From Palaemon carinicauda (taxonomy: Eukaryota > Arthropoda > Malacostraca > Decapoda > Palaemonidae): a DNA stretch of 64,000 nt. Below are positions 20,862-31,029 of the stretch, in pieces; positions within the stretch are counted from its first letter, which is position 1; each line of letters starts with the position of its first letter. The notes beneath the pieces were generated by a model, which searched no databases, had not been told where the DNA came from, and saw only the letters and a list, made by a program, of their open reading frames with translations. The position numbers and the translations under genes were made by a program. Where the stretch lies: NCBI RefSeq assembly GCF_036898095.1, contig NC_090757.1, positions 75,146,311-75,210,310 on the forward strand. The letters run 5' to 3'.

Positions 20862-22920
20862 CTGCCCGCATCTTCAGACAGCAGTGGGAGCCAGACTCAA
20901 GAACTTCTGGCAGACCTGGGAGAAGAGAGGCGCAGATGCACAATCTGTGAAGTTGCTCAGAGAGGGGTACAAGATCCCTTTTGTACGGAAACCCCCTCTA
21001 GCAACGTCTCCCATCGATCTCTCTCCCAGGTACAGAGAGGAAGACAAGAGACGAGCCTTGAAACGGGAAGTGTCTCTTTTACTAGAGAAGGGAGCGGTGG
21101 TCAAAGTCTCGGACCTTCAATCTCCGGGATTCTACAACCGACTCTTCTTGGTGTCAAAGAAGACAGGAGGGTGGAGGCCGGTGCTAGACGTCAGTGCTCT
21201 GAATGTCTTTGTCACAAAGCAGACGTTCTCCATGGAGACACCAAAGTCAGTCTTAGCAGCGGTCAGAAGGGAAGCCTGGATGGTATCTTTAGACCTAAGG
21301 GACGCCTACTTCCACGTCCCCATCCACCCGGACTCCCAACCTTTTCTGAGATTCGTTTTCGAAAAGGTTGTCTACCAGTTTCAAGCCCTGTGCTTTGGCC
21401 TAAGCACAGCTCCTCTTGTGTTTACGAGGCTGATGAGGAATGTAGCCAAATTCCTTCATTTATCGGACATCCGAGCCTCCCTCTATTTGGACGACTGGCT
21501 TCTCAGAGCTTCTTCCAGTCGTCGCTGTCTGAAGGATCTAAAGTGGACTCTAGATCTGACCAAGGAATTGGGTCTCCTTGTCAATATGGAAAAGTCACAA
21601 CTGGTCCCATCCCAAACTATTATGTATTTAGGGATGGAGATTCACAGTCTAGCTTTTCGGGCTTTTCCGTCGGCCCCCAGAATAAGCCAAGCCCAGTTAT
21701 GCATCCAGAACATGCTGAAGAAGGAACAATGCTCAGTCAGGAAGTGGATGAGTCTGGTAGGGACGCTATCATCCCTGGAACAATTTGTGTCATTAGGAAG
21801 ACTACACCTCCGTCCTCTTCAATACCATCTAGCTTTTCACTGGAAAAAGGACAAGACGCTAGAAGCGGTCTCGATCCCCATTTCCGAAAAGATGAAGTCT
21901 TGCCTGACTTGGTGGAAGGACAGTATCAACCTAAGAGAGGGTCTGCCCCTGGCTGTTCAGACTCCCAACCACGTTCTCTTCTCGGACGCATCGGACGTAG
22001 GCTGGGGCGCGACATTAGACGGTCGGGAATGTTCGGGACTGTGGAACTCGAGTCAAAGGATCATGCATATCAACTGCAAGGAGCTGCTGGCAGTACATCT
22101 GGCCTTGAACAGCTTCAGGTCTCTCCTTCGAGGCAAAGTGGTGGAAGTGAACTCGGACAACACCACTGCCTTGGCGTACATCTCCAAGCAAGGAGGGACC
22201 CACTCACTGACGTTGTACGAGATCGCAAGGGACCTGCTCATCTGGTCAAAAGGTCAAAACATATCACTAGTAACGAGGTTCATCCAAGGCAACTTGAATG
22301 TCATGGCAGATTGTCTCAGTCGGAAAGGGCAAGTAATTCCAACAGAATGGACCCTCCACAAGGATGTATGCAAGAGACTTTGGGCCACTTGGGGCCAACC
22401 AACCATAGATCTCTTTGCAACCTCGATGACCAAGAGGCTCCCAGTATATTGCTCACCAGTCCCGGACCCAGCAGCAATACATATAGATGCCTTTCTCCTA
22501 GATTGGTCGCATCTAGATCTATACGCATTCCCTCCGTTCAAGATTGTCAGCAAGGTACTGCAGAAGTTCGCCTCTCACGAAGGGACAAGGTTGACGCTAG
22601 TTGCTCCCCTCTGGCCCGCGAGAGAATGGTTCACCGAGGTACTTCGATGGCTAGTAGACGTTCCCAGAAGTCTTCCTCTAAGGGTGGACCTTCTACGTCA
22701 GCCACACGTAAAGAAGGTACACCAAAGCCTCCACGCTCTTCGTCTAACTGCCTTCAGACTATCGAAAGACTCTCGAGAGCTAGAGGCTTTTCGAAGGAGG
22801 CAGCCAGTGCGATTGCTAGAGCAAGGAGAACATCCACCCTTAGAGTCTACCAATCGAAGTGGGAAGTCTTCCGAAACTGGTGCAAGTCAGTACCTGTATC
22901 CTCGACCAGTACCTCTGTAG
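20677..22920 (+). CDS. Element B reverse transcriptase/RNase H (ORF2)
   Basis: Open for 747 codons, overlapping the Gag end (Gag in the other frame until 20861) and the whole upstream part of the YR frame. Domains: N-terminal LQTAVGARLKNFW and GYKIPFVRKPPL; RT fingers/palm with GGWRPVLDVSALN, SLDLRDAYFHVPIHP, CFGLSTAPLVFTRLM and the catalytic SLYLDDWLLRASSS; thumb YLGMEIHSLAFRAFP; RNase H with LFSDASDVGWGATL (Asp), HINCKELLAVH (Glu), VNSDNTTALAYI (Asp) and NVMADCLSRKGQ (Asp). All catalytic residues are present. The frame has no ATG before LQTAVG, so the protein is probably made by recoding from Gag (inference). It copies element RNA to DNA in the cell of residence. Confidence 0.9.
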   Translation: MLRPPLAKLPLCLPCQLDQGWTLQRPVLFRPFVAEPPAEEVLVPKGNEERRKDPSPIRAESDCPHLQTAVGARLKNFWQTWEKRGADAQSVKLLREGYKIPFVRKPPLATSPIDLSPRYREEDKRRALKREVSLLLEKGAVVKVSDLQSPGFYNRLFLVSKKTGGWRPVLDVSALNVFVTKQTFSMETPKSVLAAVRREAWMVSLDLRDAYFHVPIHPDSQPFLRFVFEKVVYQFQALCFGLSTAPLVFTRLMRNVAKFLHLSDIRASLYLDDWLLRASSSRRCLKDLKWTLDLTKELGLLVNMEKSQLVPSQTIMYLGMEIHSLAFRAFPSAPRISQAQLCIQNMLKKEQCSVRKWMSLVGTLSSLEQFVSLGRLHLRPLQYHLAFHWKKDKTLEAVSIPISEKMKSCLTWWKDSINLREGLPLAVQTPNHVLFSDASDVGWGATLDGRECSGLWNSSQRIMHINCKELLAVHLALNSFRSLLRGKVVEVNSDNTTALAYISKQGGTHSLTLYEIARDLLIWSKGQNISLVTRFIQGNLNVMADCLSRKGQVIPTEWTLHKDVCKRLWATWGQPTIDLFATSMTKRLPVYCSPVPDPAAIHIDAFLLDWSHLDLYAFPPFKIVSKVLQKFASHEGTRLTLVAPLWPAREWFTEVLRWLVDVPRSLPLRVDLLRQPHVKKVHQSLHALRLTAFRLSKDSRELEAFRRRQPVRLLEQGEHPPLESTNRSGKSSETGASQYLYPRPVPL

Positions 22921-23819
22921 CTCAAATAGCTGACTTTCTCTTATACCTGAGAAAAGGACGATCACTTTCAGCTCCCACTATCAAGGGCTACAGAAGCATG
23001 TTGGCATCGTTCTTCTGGCATAGAGGCTTAGATCTTTCCAACAATAAAGATCTTCAGGACCTCCTTAAGTCTTTTGAGACCACGAAGGAGCGTCGTTTGG
23101 TTACACCTGGTTGGAATTTAGACGTGGTACTAAGATTCCTCATGTCAGACAGGTTTGAACCGCTACGATCAGCCTCCCTGAAAGATCTCACCTTAAAGAC
23201 ACTTTTCCTGGTATGCTTAGCCACAGCTAAAAGAGTCAGTGAGATTCATGCCTTCAGCAAGAACATCGGATTTTCGTCAGAAAAAGCTACATGTTCGCTA
23301 CAACTTGGTTTTCTAGCCAAAAATGAGCTGCCTTCTCGACCTTGGCCGAAATCGTTCGATATTCCCAGCTTATCGAATATGGTAGGCAATGAACTAGAAA
23401 GAGTCTTATGCCCTGTGAGAGCTCTTAAGTTCTATTTAAAGCGAACTAAACCTTTACGAGGCCAATCTGAAGCTTTATGGTGTTCAGTTAAGAAACCATC
23501 TTTGCCTATGTCAAAGAATGCTTTATCCTACTTTATCAGACTGTTAATACGAGAAGCTCATTCACATCTGAGTGAGGAAGACCAAGCATTGCTTAAGGTG
23601 AGGACACATGAAGTTAGAGTTGTCGCAACTTCCGTGGCCTTTAAGCAAAATAGATCTCTGCGAAGTATAATGGACGCAACCTATTGGAGAAGCAAGTCAG
23701 TGTTTGCGTCTTTTTATCTAAAGGATGTCCAGTCTCTTTACGAGGACTGCTACACACTGGGACCATTCGTAGCAGCGAGTGCAGTAGTGGGTGAGAGCTC
23801 AACCACTACAATTCCCTAA
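20862..23819 (+). CDS. Element B tyrosine recombinase (ORF3), open from the Gag stop
   Basis: The frame is open for 985 codons from the codon after the Gag TGA (20859-20861). The first 2.06 kb overlap RT/RH in the -1 frame. The recombinase domain lies in the last 360 codons: core-binding ARGFSKEAASAIARARRTST and YQSKWEVFRNWC, then PTIKGYRSMLASFF; catalytic LATAKRVSEIHAFS (Arg), RTHEVRVVATSVAF (H-x-x-R) and YWRSKSVFASFYLKD (W and candidate nucleophile Tyr). All key residues are intact. The 5' two thirds have low-complexity Ser/Gly/Arg-rich content and no known domain, so real translation there is uncertain. It would integrate the circular DNA copy without target duplication. Confidence 0.85.
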   Translation: MPASSDSSGSQTQELLADLGEERRRCTICEVAQRGVQDPFCTETPSSNVSHRSLSQVQRGRQETSLETGSVSFTREGSGGQSLGPSISGILQPTLLGVKEDRRVEAGARRQCSECLCHKADVLHGDTKVSLSSGQKGSLDGIFRPKGRLLPRPHPPGLPTFSEIRFRKGCLPVSSPVLWPKHSSSCVYEADEECSQIPSFIGHPSLPLFGRLASQSFFQSSLSEGSKVDSRSDQGIGSPCQYGKVTTGPIPNYYVFRDGDSQSSFSGFSVGPQNKPSPVMHPEHAEEGTMLSQEVDESGRDAIIPGTICVIRKTTPPSSSIPSSFSLEKGQDARSGLDPHFRKDEVLPDLVEGQYQPKRGSAPGCSDSQPRSLLGRIGRRLGRDIRRSGMFGTVELESKDHAYQLQGAAGSTSGLEQLQVSPSRQSGGSELGQHHCLGVHLQARRDPLTDVVRDRKGPAHLVKRSKHITSNEVHPRQLECHGRLSQSERASNSNRMDPPQGCMQETLGHLGPTNHRSLCNLDDQEAPSILLTSPGPSSNTYRCLSPRLVASRSIRIPSVQDCQQGTAEVRLSRRDKVDASCSPLARERMVHRGTSMASRRSQKSSSKGGPSTSATRKEGTPKPPRSSSNCLQTIERLSRARGFSKEAASAIARARRTSTLRVYQSKWEVFRNWCKSVPVSSTSTSVAQIADFLLYLRKGRSLSAPTIKGYRSMLASFFWHRGLDLSNNKDLQDLLKSFETTKERRLVTPGWNLDVVLRFLMSDRFEPLRSASLKDLTLKTLFLVCLATAKRVSEIHAFSKNIGFSSEKATCSLQLGFLAKNELPSRPWPKSFDIPSLSNMVGNELERVLCPVRALKFYLKRTKPLRGQSEALWCSVKKPSLPMSKNALSYFIRLLIREAHSHLSEEDQALLKVRTHEVRVVATSVAFKQNRSLRSIMDATYWRSKSVFASFYLKDVQSLYEDCYTLGPFVAASAVVGESSTTTIP

Positions 23820-24220
23820 TTCCATACCCTTTTAATCTTTCTCTTGAAATGTTTTTATTGTTGTTTTTTGGGTTGTCCGGAAGGCTAAGAAGCCTTTCGC
23901 ATCCTGGTTGATTTGGCGGGTGGTCAAAGTCATTTCTTGAGAGCGCCTAGATTAGGGGTTTTGATGAGGTCCTGTTGTATGGGTTGCAACCCTTGATACT
24001 TCAGATCCTAGGGGTCGATCAGCATCCTAAGAGGATCGCGAGGCTCCGTAAGGAAGACGTACTTAAAAGGCAGAGTAATTGTTCAAGTCGACTTCCTTAC
24101 CAGGTACCTATTTATTTTGTTTTTGTTATTTTGATAACTTCTAAAATGAAATAAAAACTCTTAGCTCATAAAAGTGTAAACATATATTGCTGGTCTCTAC
24201 CCACCCCCCTGGGTGTGAAT
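23820..24220 (+). other. Element B 3' noncoding region
   Basis: About 400 bp between the YR stop and the ICR. It contains TTGGGTTGTCCGGAAGGCTA and no open frame. Element E has a diverged equivalent at 53867-54250. Confidence 0.7.
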
Positions 24221-24310
24221 CAGCTATATAATCACCGGCTAAGTTAAATATTGAAAAATGTTATTTTGATTATAAAATAAATTTTTGAATATACTTACCC
24301 GGGGATTATA
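24221..24310 (+). repeat. Element B internal complementary region
   Basis: First half is complementary to the left outer end (CAGCTATATAATCACCGGCT against 18039-18078). Second half is complementary to the right outer end (ATTTTTGAATATACTTACCC against 24508-24556). The joint is at GAAAAATGTT near 24255. Confidence 0.93.
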
Positions 24311-24358
24311 AATTAAATGACCCTCCCTTCCTCCCCAATAGAGACGCAGTGGGACGAG

Positions 24359-24511
24359 GAGAAAATTGAGTCTTTGTTTACATTGAGAACTGGGTATCTG
24401 GTCGACAGATGGCGCTGTTGGGCACACCCGCAACCTGTGTAGCGATCGCTGGCGAGTTTTTACCGTAGAGTTGTCTGTCGAGCAACAGAGTTGCAGCTAT
24501 ATAATCACCGG
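24359..24511 (+). repeat. Element B right inverted terminal repeat
   Basis: Inverted partner of 18059-18211. No mismatch seen when read by eye over 153 bp. Confidence 0.95.
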
Positions 24512-24556
24512 GTAAGTATATTCAAAAATTTATTTTATAATCAAAATAACATTTTT

Positions 24557-25270
24557 AAGTATACAATAAAAGCTAGTCTATTCATTGATGGTTTTGTAAT
24601 TCATTCAAATTTGACTTAATTTTTTACCTCGTCCTATTTGCGCAGAATTTTATGGTATGTTTCTGCTTGTGTAATATGCAGTTAGACTGTTTTCAACAAT
24701 ACACTAAAAACTATTTTTCTTCTGAAATGAGGGTTCGTCTTATTTTTTTTTATGTTGGAAACAGCGCTGCCAACTGGCCAGTAGTGAAAATAATTGAGAA
24801 ACAGTACTGCCAACCAAGCGGCCAGTTGCAAAAATATTGCCAGTTAAGTCATGTTTCCGGATTATAGATTGCCGGATTAGTGATGGTCAACCTGTATATG
24901 CATATTTGTTATTTTGTTGATTTCAATGTATATTTGGAACTTTTAGATATTCTAACTAGAAATAAGAAGAGCTTAAAGTCAGAGCATTTGAAAATGGAAT
25001 CAGAACAGACTTTTACGACCATTTTTTTTAACAAAACTAATTGTGTAACGTTGGTACATAGTACAGTATTTTTTAAATAAAGTGCAGTGCTAATGTTATA
25101 TACACATGTGAAGACTTACTAAGTTTATCAAAAATACTACTGACTTGTAATTCAGTGGTACGAATTTCAGGAGAAAATTTTGCAAGTTTCCCAGATCTTA
25201 AAAGACTAAAAAATAATGCTTATTGGAGAGTTGGTTCTATTTCTTATTCATTACTATACTTTTATTTTTT
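24557..25270 (+). other. Dynein intron sequence between elements B and C1
   Basis: AT-rich. It contains a short repeat resembling an inverted copy of 16640-16720 (TTCCGGATTATAG and CCGGATTAGTGATG against CATCACTAATCCAGC). Two worn GCCAACTGGCCAGT-like units occur near 24770-24850. No gene. Confidence 0.5.
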
Positions 25271-25468
25271 TCTGTAACGGGAATACAAACCACACTATTT
25301 AATAGGAATATTACTTACGGCGTAGCTGGATTGACGAGCCATTAAAATCTAGCGAGGGTTAACTACCCATACCGCTAGTTAGCAGGGGTAGGGGAGGGTA
25401 GCTTGCTACCGCCCCCTCTCACACACCTGTGATTGAGCTCACTTTGCTTTCGGCTCGGATGGTGAACG
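25271..25468 (+). repeat. Family C left terminal repeat (C1)
   Basis: Reverse complement, with divergence, of the C2 right repeat at 46356-46563. Shared blocks are GACGAGCCATTA, CCGCTAGTTAGCA and GAGCTCACTTTGCTTT. Confidence 0.8.
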
Positions 25469-26197
25469 GACGTTGCTGCTCTTCATCCTCCCCTTATTTG
25501 GCAGCCATTAATCTGATTTTTTGCTTTTTCTTTTCTCTAGTGTGTGTTTGGGAAGTTGACTTCTGCTACCATGCGCACCTGCCTTGAACTCACCGGCCGC
25601 CCTTATGGAACATGTCGGCGGTGGAGACAGATTGTCACTCCCTTTGTCCTATATGCAGAGGTCAACTGTGTGATAGCGTAAATAAGTGTAATGAGTGTAG
25701 GGAGTGGTCTTCCTTTCAGTGGGAGAGGTTTGGGCGACTGCGGAAGAAGAAGTCTAAGCGGGATATTTCTCTTTCGAAGGTTTCTTTGAAGGATGGAAAA
25801 CACAAGGCCTCTTCTTCCGTCTCCCGACACTCGAAACTCCTACTCGGTCGACCTCTTCCGAGAGACCGTCGAGTAGTAGCGTAGACCAAGTTAATGTCGG
25901 CCAACCCCGGTCCTCGAGAGATGGTGTTGCTTCCCTTAGCAAAGCGGCCCCACCTCTCCCCCTGGGTGGGGCCTTGTCGCTAACCCTTTTATTGCAGGTT
26001 GGTCGTCCTTGGGGCTCTCGGGTCTGCCCTCCAAGGAAGCGCTGCTGCAATTCATCTGTAAGGGTGCTTCTGTTCAGCAGTCATCGTCGCCGTCAGAGGT
26101 AGATCCTCTGGCCCTCGTCGACGTTGTAGTGTCAGAGGTGTCACCCTTGATGTCATCTGACTCCTCTGCCCCTCTTGACTCTCCAGTAGTTGCTACC

Positions 26198-26246
26198 GAC
26201 TTAGTTTCCCCCATTTCTGAACATCCTTCGTGGGGGAAACTAAGTC
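26198..26246 (+). other. Hairpin in C1 gag: perfect 16-bp stem, 17-nt loop
   Basis: GACTTAGTTTCCCCCA (26198-26213) pairs perfectly with TGGGGGAAACTAAGTC (26231-26246). Equivalent hairpins lie at the same gag position in C2, C3 and C4. Confidence 0.85.
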
Positions 26247-26939
26247 CAATGTCTGTCTCTCCTGTGAGTGTTTCTTCCCCTTTGGGGAGTTCACTCATAG
26301 AGACTTCTCTTCGGAGGACTGCTGCGGCGTACGGTCAGCTTGCTGATCCAACGGCTCCTAGTGGGTACCTTTGTCGGAAAGCTCGCCCTCCACTTCGCCT
26401 TAGAGGTCTCCCTTCACCATCAGTGAAGAGGCGCTGCTTTGGTTTGTCTACTTCGTCGTCGCAGCCGTCCCCTGCAGAGGAGCCTCTTCTGCAGTCATCT
26501 GACCCTCAACCTTTGACACCATCACTGCACCTGCTACAAGTCCTGTGACTTCGGTCCTGGACCTCTCTGCGGATCGTTCGTGATCCCCATCGGTGGATGC
26601 TCGTCTTTACAAAGGGCACATCCCAGTTCCTGACCATCCACCCTTCAGACCTGCCGACCTTCCATCACTGTTCCTGTTCCCGGTAAAGCCTCTTTAGGCT
26701 CTACCAAAGTGCGCAGCTGCATGCTATAGCCCTGCAGCTTGCCAACCTACAGGACATCAGCACTCACCAGCAGCTCGTTATCACCAGACTGCGCGTCAGT
26801 GATCTACAGCGCTTCGGCGCACCCCTGCACCTGCTCGCCCTCATAGACGGCAGCTACATTATGCTCCTGCGCGCCAACACTCGCCTGCGTGCCCATGTGC
26901 CCACGCGCACACGGTCGCCTACACGCCCTGCGCTCACAC

Positions 26940-27560
26940 GCCCAGGGTCAGCCATGCGCCAGCGCCCTCCTGCACGCCAGTGCTCTCCTGCGCGCTAGCG
27001 CTCTCCTGCGCGTCAGCAGTCTCCTACGTGCCAGCTCTCTCCTGCGCACCAGTGCTCTCCCGCACGCCAGCGCTCTCCCACGCGCCAACACTCACCTACG
27101 CGCCAGCGCTCTCCCACGCGCCAACACTCACCTACGCGCCAGCGCTCTCCTGCGTGCCAGATCTCTCCTGTGCACTAGTGCGCTCCTGCTTGCCAGCACT
27201 CGCCTGCACATCAATGAGTTCCTGCACGCCAATATTTTCCTGCGCTCAAGCACTCACTGACACGCCATTACTCTCCTGTGCGCATGTGCCATCACACGCA
27301 TATGCGCGTGCAACCAACGCGCAATCCAGTGCTCACCGGCGTGCCACTGCTCTCCTAAACATCTGCGCTCTCCTGCGTGCCAGGTCTCTCCCGCGCGCAC
27401 GCACCAGGACATGCGCGCCCGGCAATCACCCGTACATACGCGCCAACACATGCCCACACGCGTGTGCCACCACTCACCTGTGCGCCAACTTTCGCCCGCG
27501 CGTGCTCACCAATACTCTCCCGCGCGCCCGCCAATATTCTCCTGCACATGCGCGCGCCAA
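26940..27560 (+). repeat. 18-bp minisatellite in C1 gag, coding R-Q-R/H-S-P-A/T
   Basis: Many diverged copies of CGCCAGCGCTCTCCTGCG; the reading frame gives RQRSPA-type hexapeptides. A 36-bp higher-order unit (RQHSPTRQRSPT) repeats near 27076-27150. All four C copies have this block. Confidence 0.85.
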
Positions 27561-29289
27561 CAGTCACGAGCACAGGAACTACACCCGGCCAGGTCACCGT
27601 CGCCTCATTCCCCTCCCCGCAAACGCATTTCAGCGCGCCCTTCAGGAAAAGGGAAACAGGCACCAGCAGAGGGGTTCAGGATTCCTAAACTGCCTTTTCT
27701 AAGGCGGACCCACCTATTACGATGACTCCTTGTAGGGAACCTTCGGTCCCTTTCCCTTCAAGGGATCTGTCTGACAGTGCTTCAGTCAGTTAGCAGCCTG
27801 GGTTCAGTGCCCTAGTCAGGGCCGTAATACAGGCTTTCAATTGTGCCCTGTTCGGCCGCTCAAAGCAGCCTATAGCTCTGGACTCGCGACACTGAATCAT
27901 GGCTTCCTCTACCCTATTGAAGAGGAAAAGAGGAGTTTCCGACGCGGTCACTTCCCCGAGGGTGAAACTGACTCCGAGCAGACCATCAAGGCTAGTCCCT
28001 CCAGTATCTCTCCTGGGATACTCTCCCTTCCTGTCTGATGAGGAGGGTACTCAACCCTCTCCTTCACCAAGGGAGTCGCGTGAGGAGAGGCCCTCCTCCA
28101 TTCCACCGTTGGAGGAAACCTCCCTTCACGCGGAAAGTTCCCCTCAGTCAGAGATCAGGAGGGACACAACACACACGCCTTCGATGTTGGAGTCTTACCT
28201 TCTACCTCGGAAGGAGTCCAAAGACTCCAAGACTGCAAAAGTCCTCTGCCAGGACTACAAGAATGGAAACAGCCAGCCACTTGAGGAATGTCTGCAACTC
28301 ACCCCAAAAAGAGCTCTTGGGGATAGAAGATGGAGACTTCGCTGCAAGTCCAACATCATGAGGAGAGCAACAAGAGTCAGAACATGCATTCTGGCAGGTC
28401 CTGACTTATGAGAGTTCTCAACGGGTTTTCCGACCCAGAGATACCTCCTCGAGAGGCAAGGACACGGTCTTAGACCGTGTCTTCGGTACTCAGAAACCCT
28501 CAAAGACCAGTGCAGCCCTGCCCTGGTCTCAGGGGTTGAAGAGTGTCAGGGATAAGATCGCCCAACAGCTCTCCGACTTTGCCTCCTCCAACCGTGCTGG
28601 CGCTACGAACAAACTCCTCCCACCTCCTCGTGTACAACAGAGGAGGTACTTTGAGATCCTGGAGGAGCCCAGTTCAGCTTTTCCACTTAACCACTCTCTG
28701 GAATAGCTAACCAGAGGGGGATCCCTCTTGAGAGACTCTCCAGCCGGCAGGTTTCGTTCTCGGCGGCCGAAGTCCTTAACCAGGAAAAGGTCACTAAGTA
28801 TGCGATGCAAGCTACTTAGTGGCTGGATATCTGGTTAGGGACCTTGGGAATGCTGGTACGATCCGAGAATTTCTCCAAGGAGCATACCAGGAAGGTAATG
28901 GAGACCTTTCTCCTCTCAGGCACTCGCACGATCGAGTTTCTTGCCCACCAAGTTTCAAACTTGTGGGCAAACACCATCTTAAAATGTCGAGATGTGGAGT
29001 CTGAGAGGTTCCACCAGCAGGTTCCCAGCATCGAGATAAATAGGCTCAGACATTCCTCTCTAGAGGGAGCCCACCTGTTTGAGCCTAAGGATGTGGAACT
29101 TGCTGCTGAGAGGTGGAGGAAGTCTCATCGAGCTCATAGGGCTTTTAACATCCAAGCCCTATAAACCTCCAGCACTTCAGCAGTCCTGTCCAACTAAGAC
29201 CACGACGACGAAATCAGCAGCGAAGACAGTAGTGTCTAATAAGCCCGAATCCTAGAGGGAGCAGTCGAGGCCGCAAACGCTAGGATAGG

Positions 29290-30916
29290 CACTCCCCCTG
29301 CGTCTCCACCAGTGGGGGGATGCCTACAAAGTTGCTCAGACATGTGGAAGCAACTCGGGGCCGATTCCTGGACAATATCCGTGATTCGTCTAAGATATTG
29401 CGTCCCATTCATAACATCTCTACCTCCCCTGACCAGGATTCCAGTGTCAATAGACTCCCTTGCCATGGGATCGGCAAGAGGGCAGGCCCTTCGGGCAGAA
29501 GTCCAGACCCTGTTGAAGAAGGGCGCTCTCCAAGAAGTCCTCGACGGGTCCCCAGGCCTCTTCAGTCGACTCTCTCTTGTAAGAAAGGCGTCTGAAGGCT
29601 GGAGACTAGTCATCGACCTCTCAGCCCTGAACAAGTTTGTCAAACAAACTCCGTTCAGTATGGAGACGGCAGACACGATCAGACTAGCGGTAAGACCTCA
29701 GGACTTCATATGTACACTGGACCTGAAGGACGTGTACTTCTAGATCCCAGTCCATTCGTCTTCAAGGAAGTACTTAAGATTCAGCCTAGACAACAGAAAG
29801 TACCAGTTCAAGGTGCTGTGCTTTGGTCTTTCCACAGCACCTCAAGTTTTCACCAGAGTGTTTGCCCTAGTGTCATTTTGGACACACAGGATTGGCATCC
29901 GTCTCCTCCGTTATCTGGACGACTGGCTAATCCTAGCAGACTTGGTGTCAACCCTTCTTCAACACCGAGACAAACTTCTGAGACTTTGCCAAGATCTGGG
30001 GATCATGGTAAATCTCGAGAAGTCATCCCTGCTTCCTACACAGAGACTGGTATATCTAGGCATGATTATAGACATCAATCTCCACAAAGCCTTCCCATCA
30101 GACGACAGGATAACAAGGTCGCAAGACCTTTTCTCAGACGAGAAAAACTTCCAGCCCAAACGTGGTTACGTATCCTCGGTCACATTTCATCACTGGCCTG
30201 TCTAGTTCCCAAAGGTTGCCTTAGGATGAGATCCCTCCAGTGGCGACTCAAGTCCCGGTGGAATCAGACTCACGATTCCCTGGACATCCGGATCCCTGGG
30301 GATCAGTGGAACTGATGGACCTCGAGTGGTGGGTGGCAGACGAGAACCTACGAAAGGGAGTGGATCTTCTCGCCCTCCTCCTCCATTTTGATGCTGTTCT
30401 CAGACGCTTAAAAAAAAAGGTTGTGGGCCCCACGTGCTGCATCACACGACCTCAGGCCTCTAGTCAGAGTTAGAAGAGTACCTCCACATATATCTCCTAG
30501 AGATGAAGGCCGTCTTTCTGGCCCTTCAACAGTTCCAACAGTTCCTGGCGGGCTACTCGGTGGTGATGGTGAGCGACAACACCACAATAGTGGCTTACAT
30601 CAACAAGCAAGGAGGTACTTTTTCACAGCACCTATCCCATCTATCAGTAGAGATACTGAGATGGGCCGAGATCCACTCTATACCACTATCGGCACGCTTC
30701 ATTCGGGGCAAAAGGAATGTGCTCGCCGACAACCTAAGCAGAGCATCTCAGATAGTGAGTACGGAGTGGTCTTTGGATCATCTAGTAGCCAACAAAGTCC
30801 TGACTTTGTGGGGTTCTCCGACAGTGGACCTCTTCGCAACGGCCCTGAACTTCATGCTCCCGCTGTATTGTTCCCCAGTCCCAGACCCCAAGGCTCTCTG
30901 GCAAGATGCATTCTAA
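29290..30916 (+). pseudogene. C1 reverse transcriptase/RNase H, broken
   Basis: RT N-terminus GGCLQSCSDMWKQLGADSW, then KKGALQEVLDGSPGLFSRLS, LVIDLSALNKFVKQTPFSME, TLDLKDVYF then a TAG, CFGLSTAPQVFTRVF, the catalytic RYLDDWLILAD (about 29912) and YLGMIIDINLHKAFPSDDR. RNase H shows FSDA near 30396, then a stop and an A9 run that breaks the frame, VMVSDNTTIVAYINKQGG (about 30565) and NVLADNLSRASQ. The YLDD is intact but the gene is not. Confidence 0.8.
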
Positions 30917-31029
30917 CAACGGTGGGACAACATTGACGTTTACTCGTTTCCCCCAGTTCTGTCTGATGAGGAGGGTACTCAAGAAGGCCAGAACATTGAT
31001 CAATCTTTCAATGACCCTCATAGCTCCGC

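Larger units (their letters stand above)
18039..24556 (+). mobile_element. DIRS1-like retrotransposon B, nearly intact, recent
   Basis: About 6.5 kb, with 153-bp inverted terminal repeats (18059-18211 and 24359-24511) that look identical by eye, an ICR at 24221-24310, and gag, RT/RH and YR genes. RT/RH and YR have all key residues and no stops. Gag has a TTG where its relative E has ATG, and one missing base near 20522. No target-site duplication. The element lies in a dynein intron on the same strand as the gene. Identical repeats suggest a recent insertion. Confidence 0.93.
25612..29165 (+). pseudogene. C1 Gag, multiply frameshifted
   Basis: Starts with the Cys block CPICRGQLCDSVNKCNEC (C-x2-C-x4-C-x5-C-x2-C) followed by REWSSFQWERF and a basic KKKSKRD tract. 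The middle has Ser/Pro-rich sequence, a hairpin at 26198-26246 and an 18-bp RQRSPA-coding repeat (26940-27560). The C-terminal capsid-like part reads MASSTLLKRKRGVSDAV (27899) and, in another frame, LLSGTRTIEFLAHQVSNLWA and NRLRHSSLEGAHLFEPKDVE. At least five frame breaks. Same family as C2-C4. Confidence 0.7.

Noticed and set aside
24652..24867. Further dynein exon or small gene
   Set aside because: The translation does not match the dynein segment expected after FDTDTG and contains worn intron repeats.
26940..27560. CRISPR-like array of short repeats
   Set aside because: Units are contiguous 18-bp coding repeats with no unique spacers, inside a retroelement gag in a eukaryotic genome.
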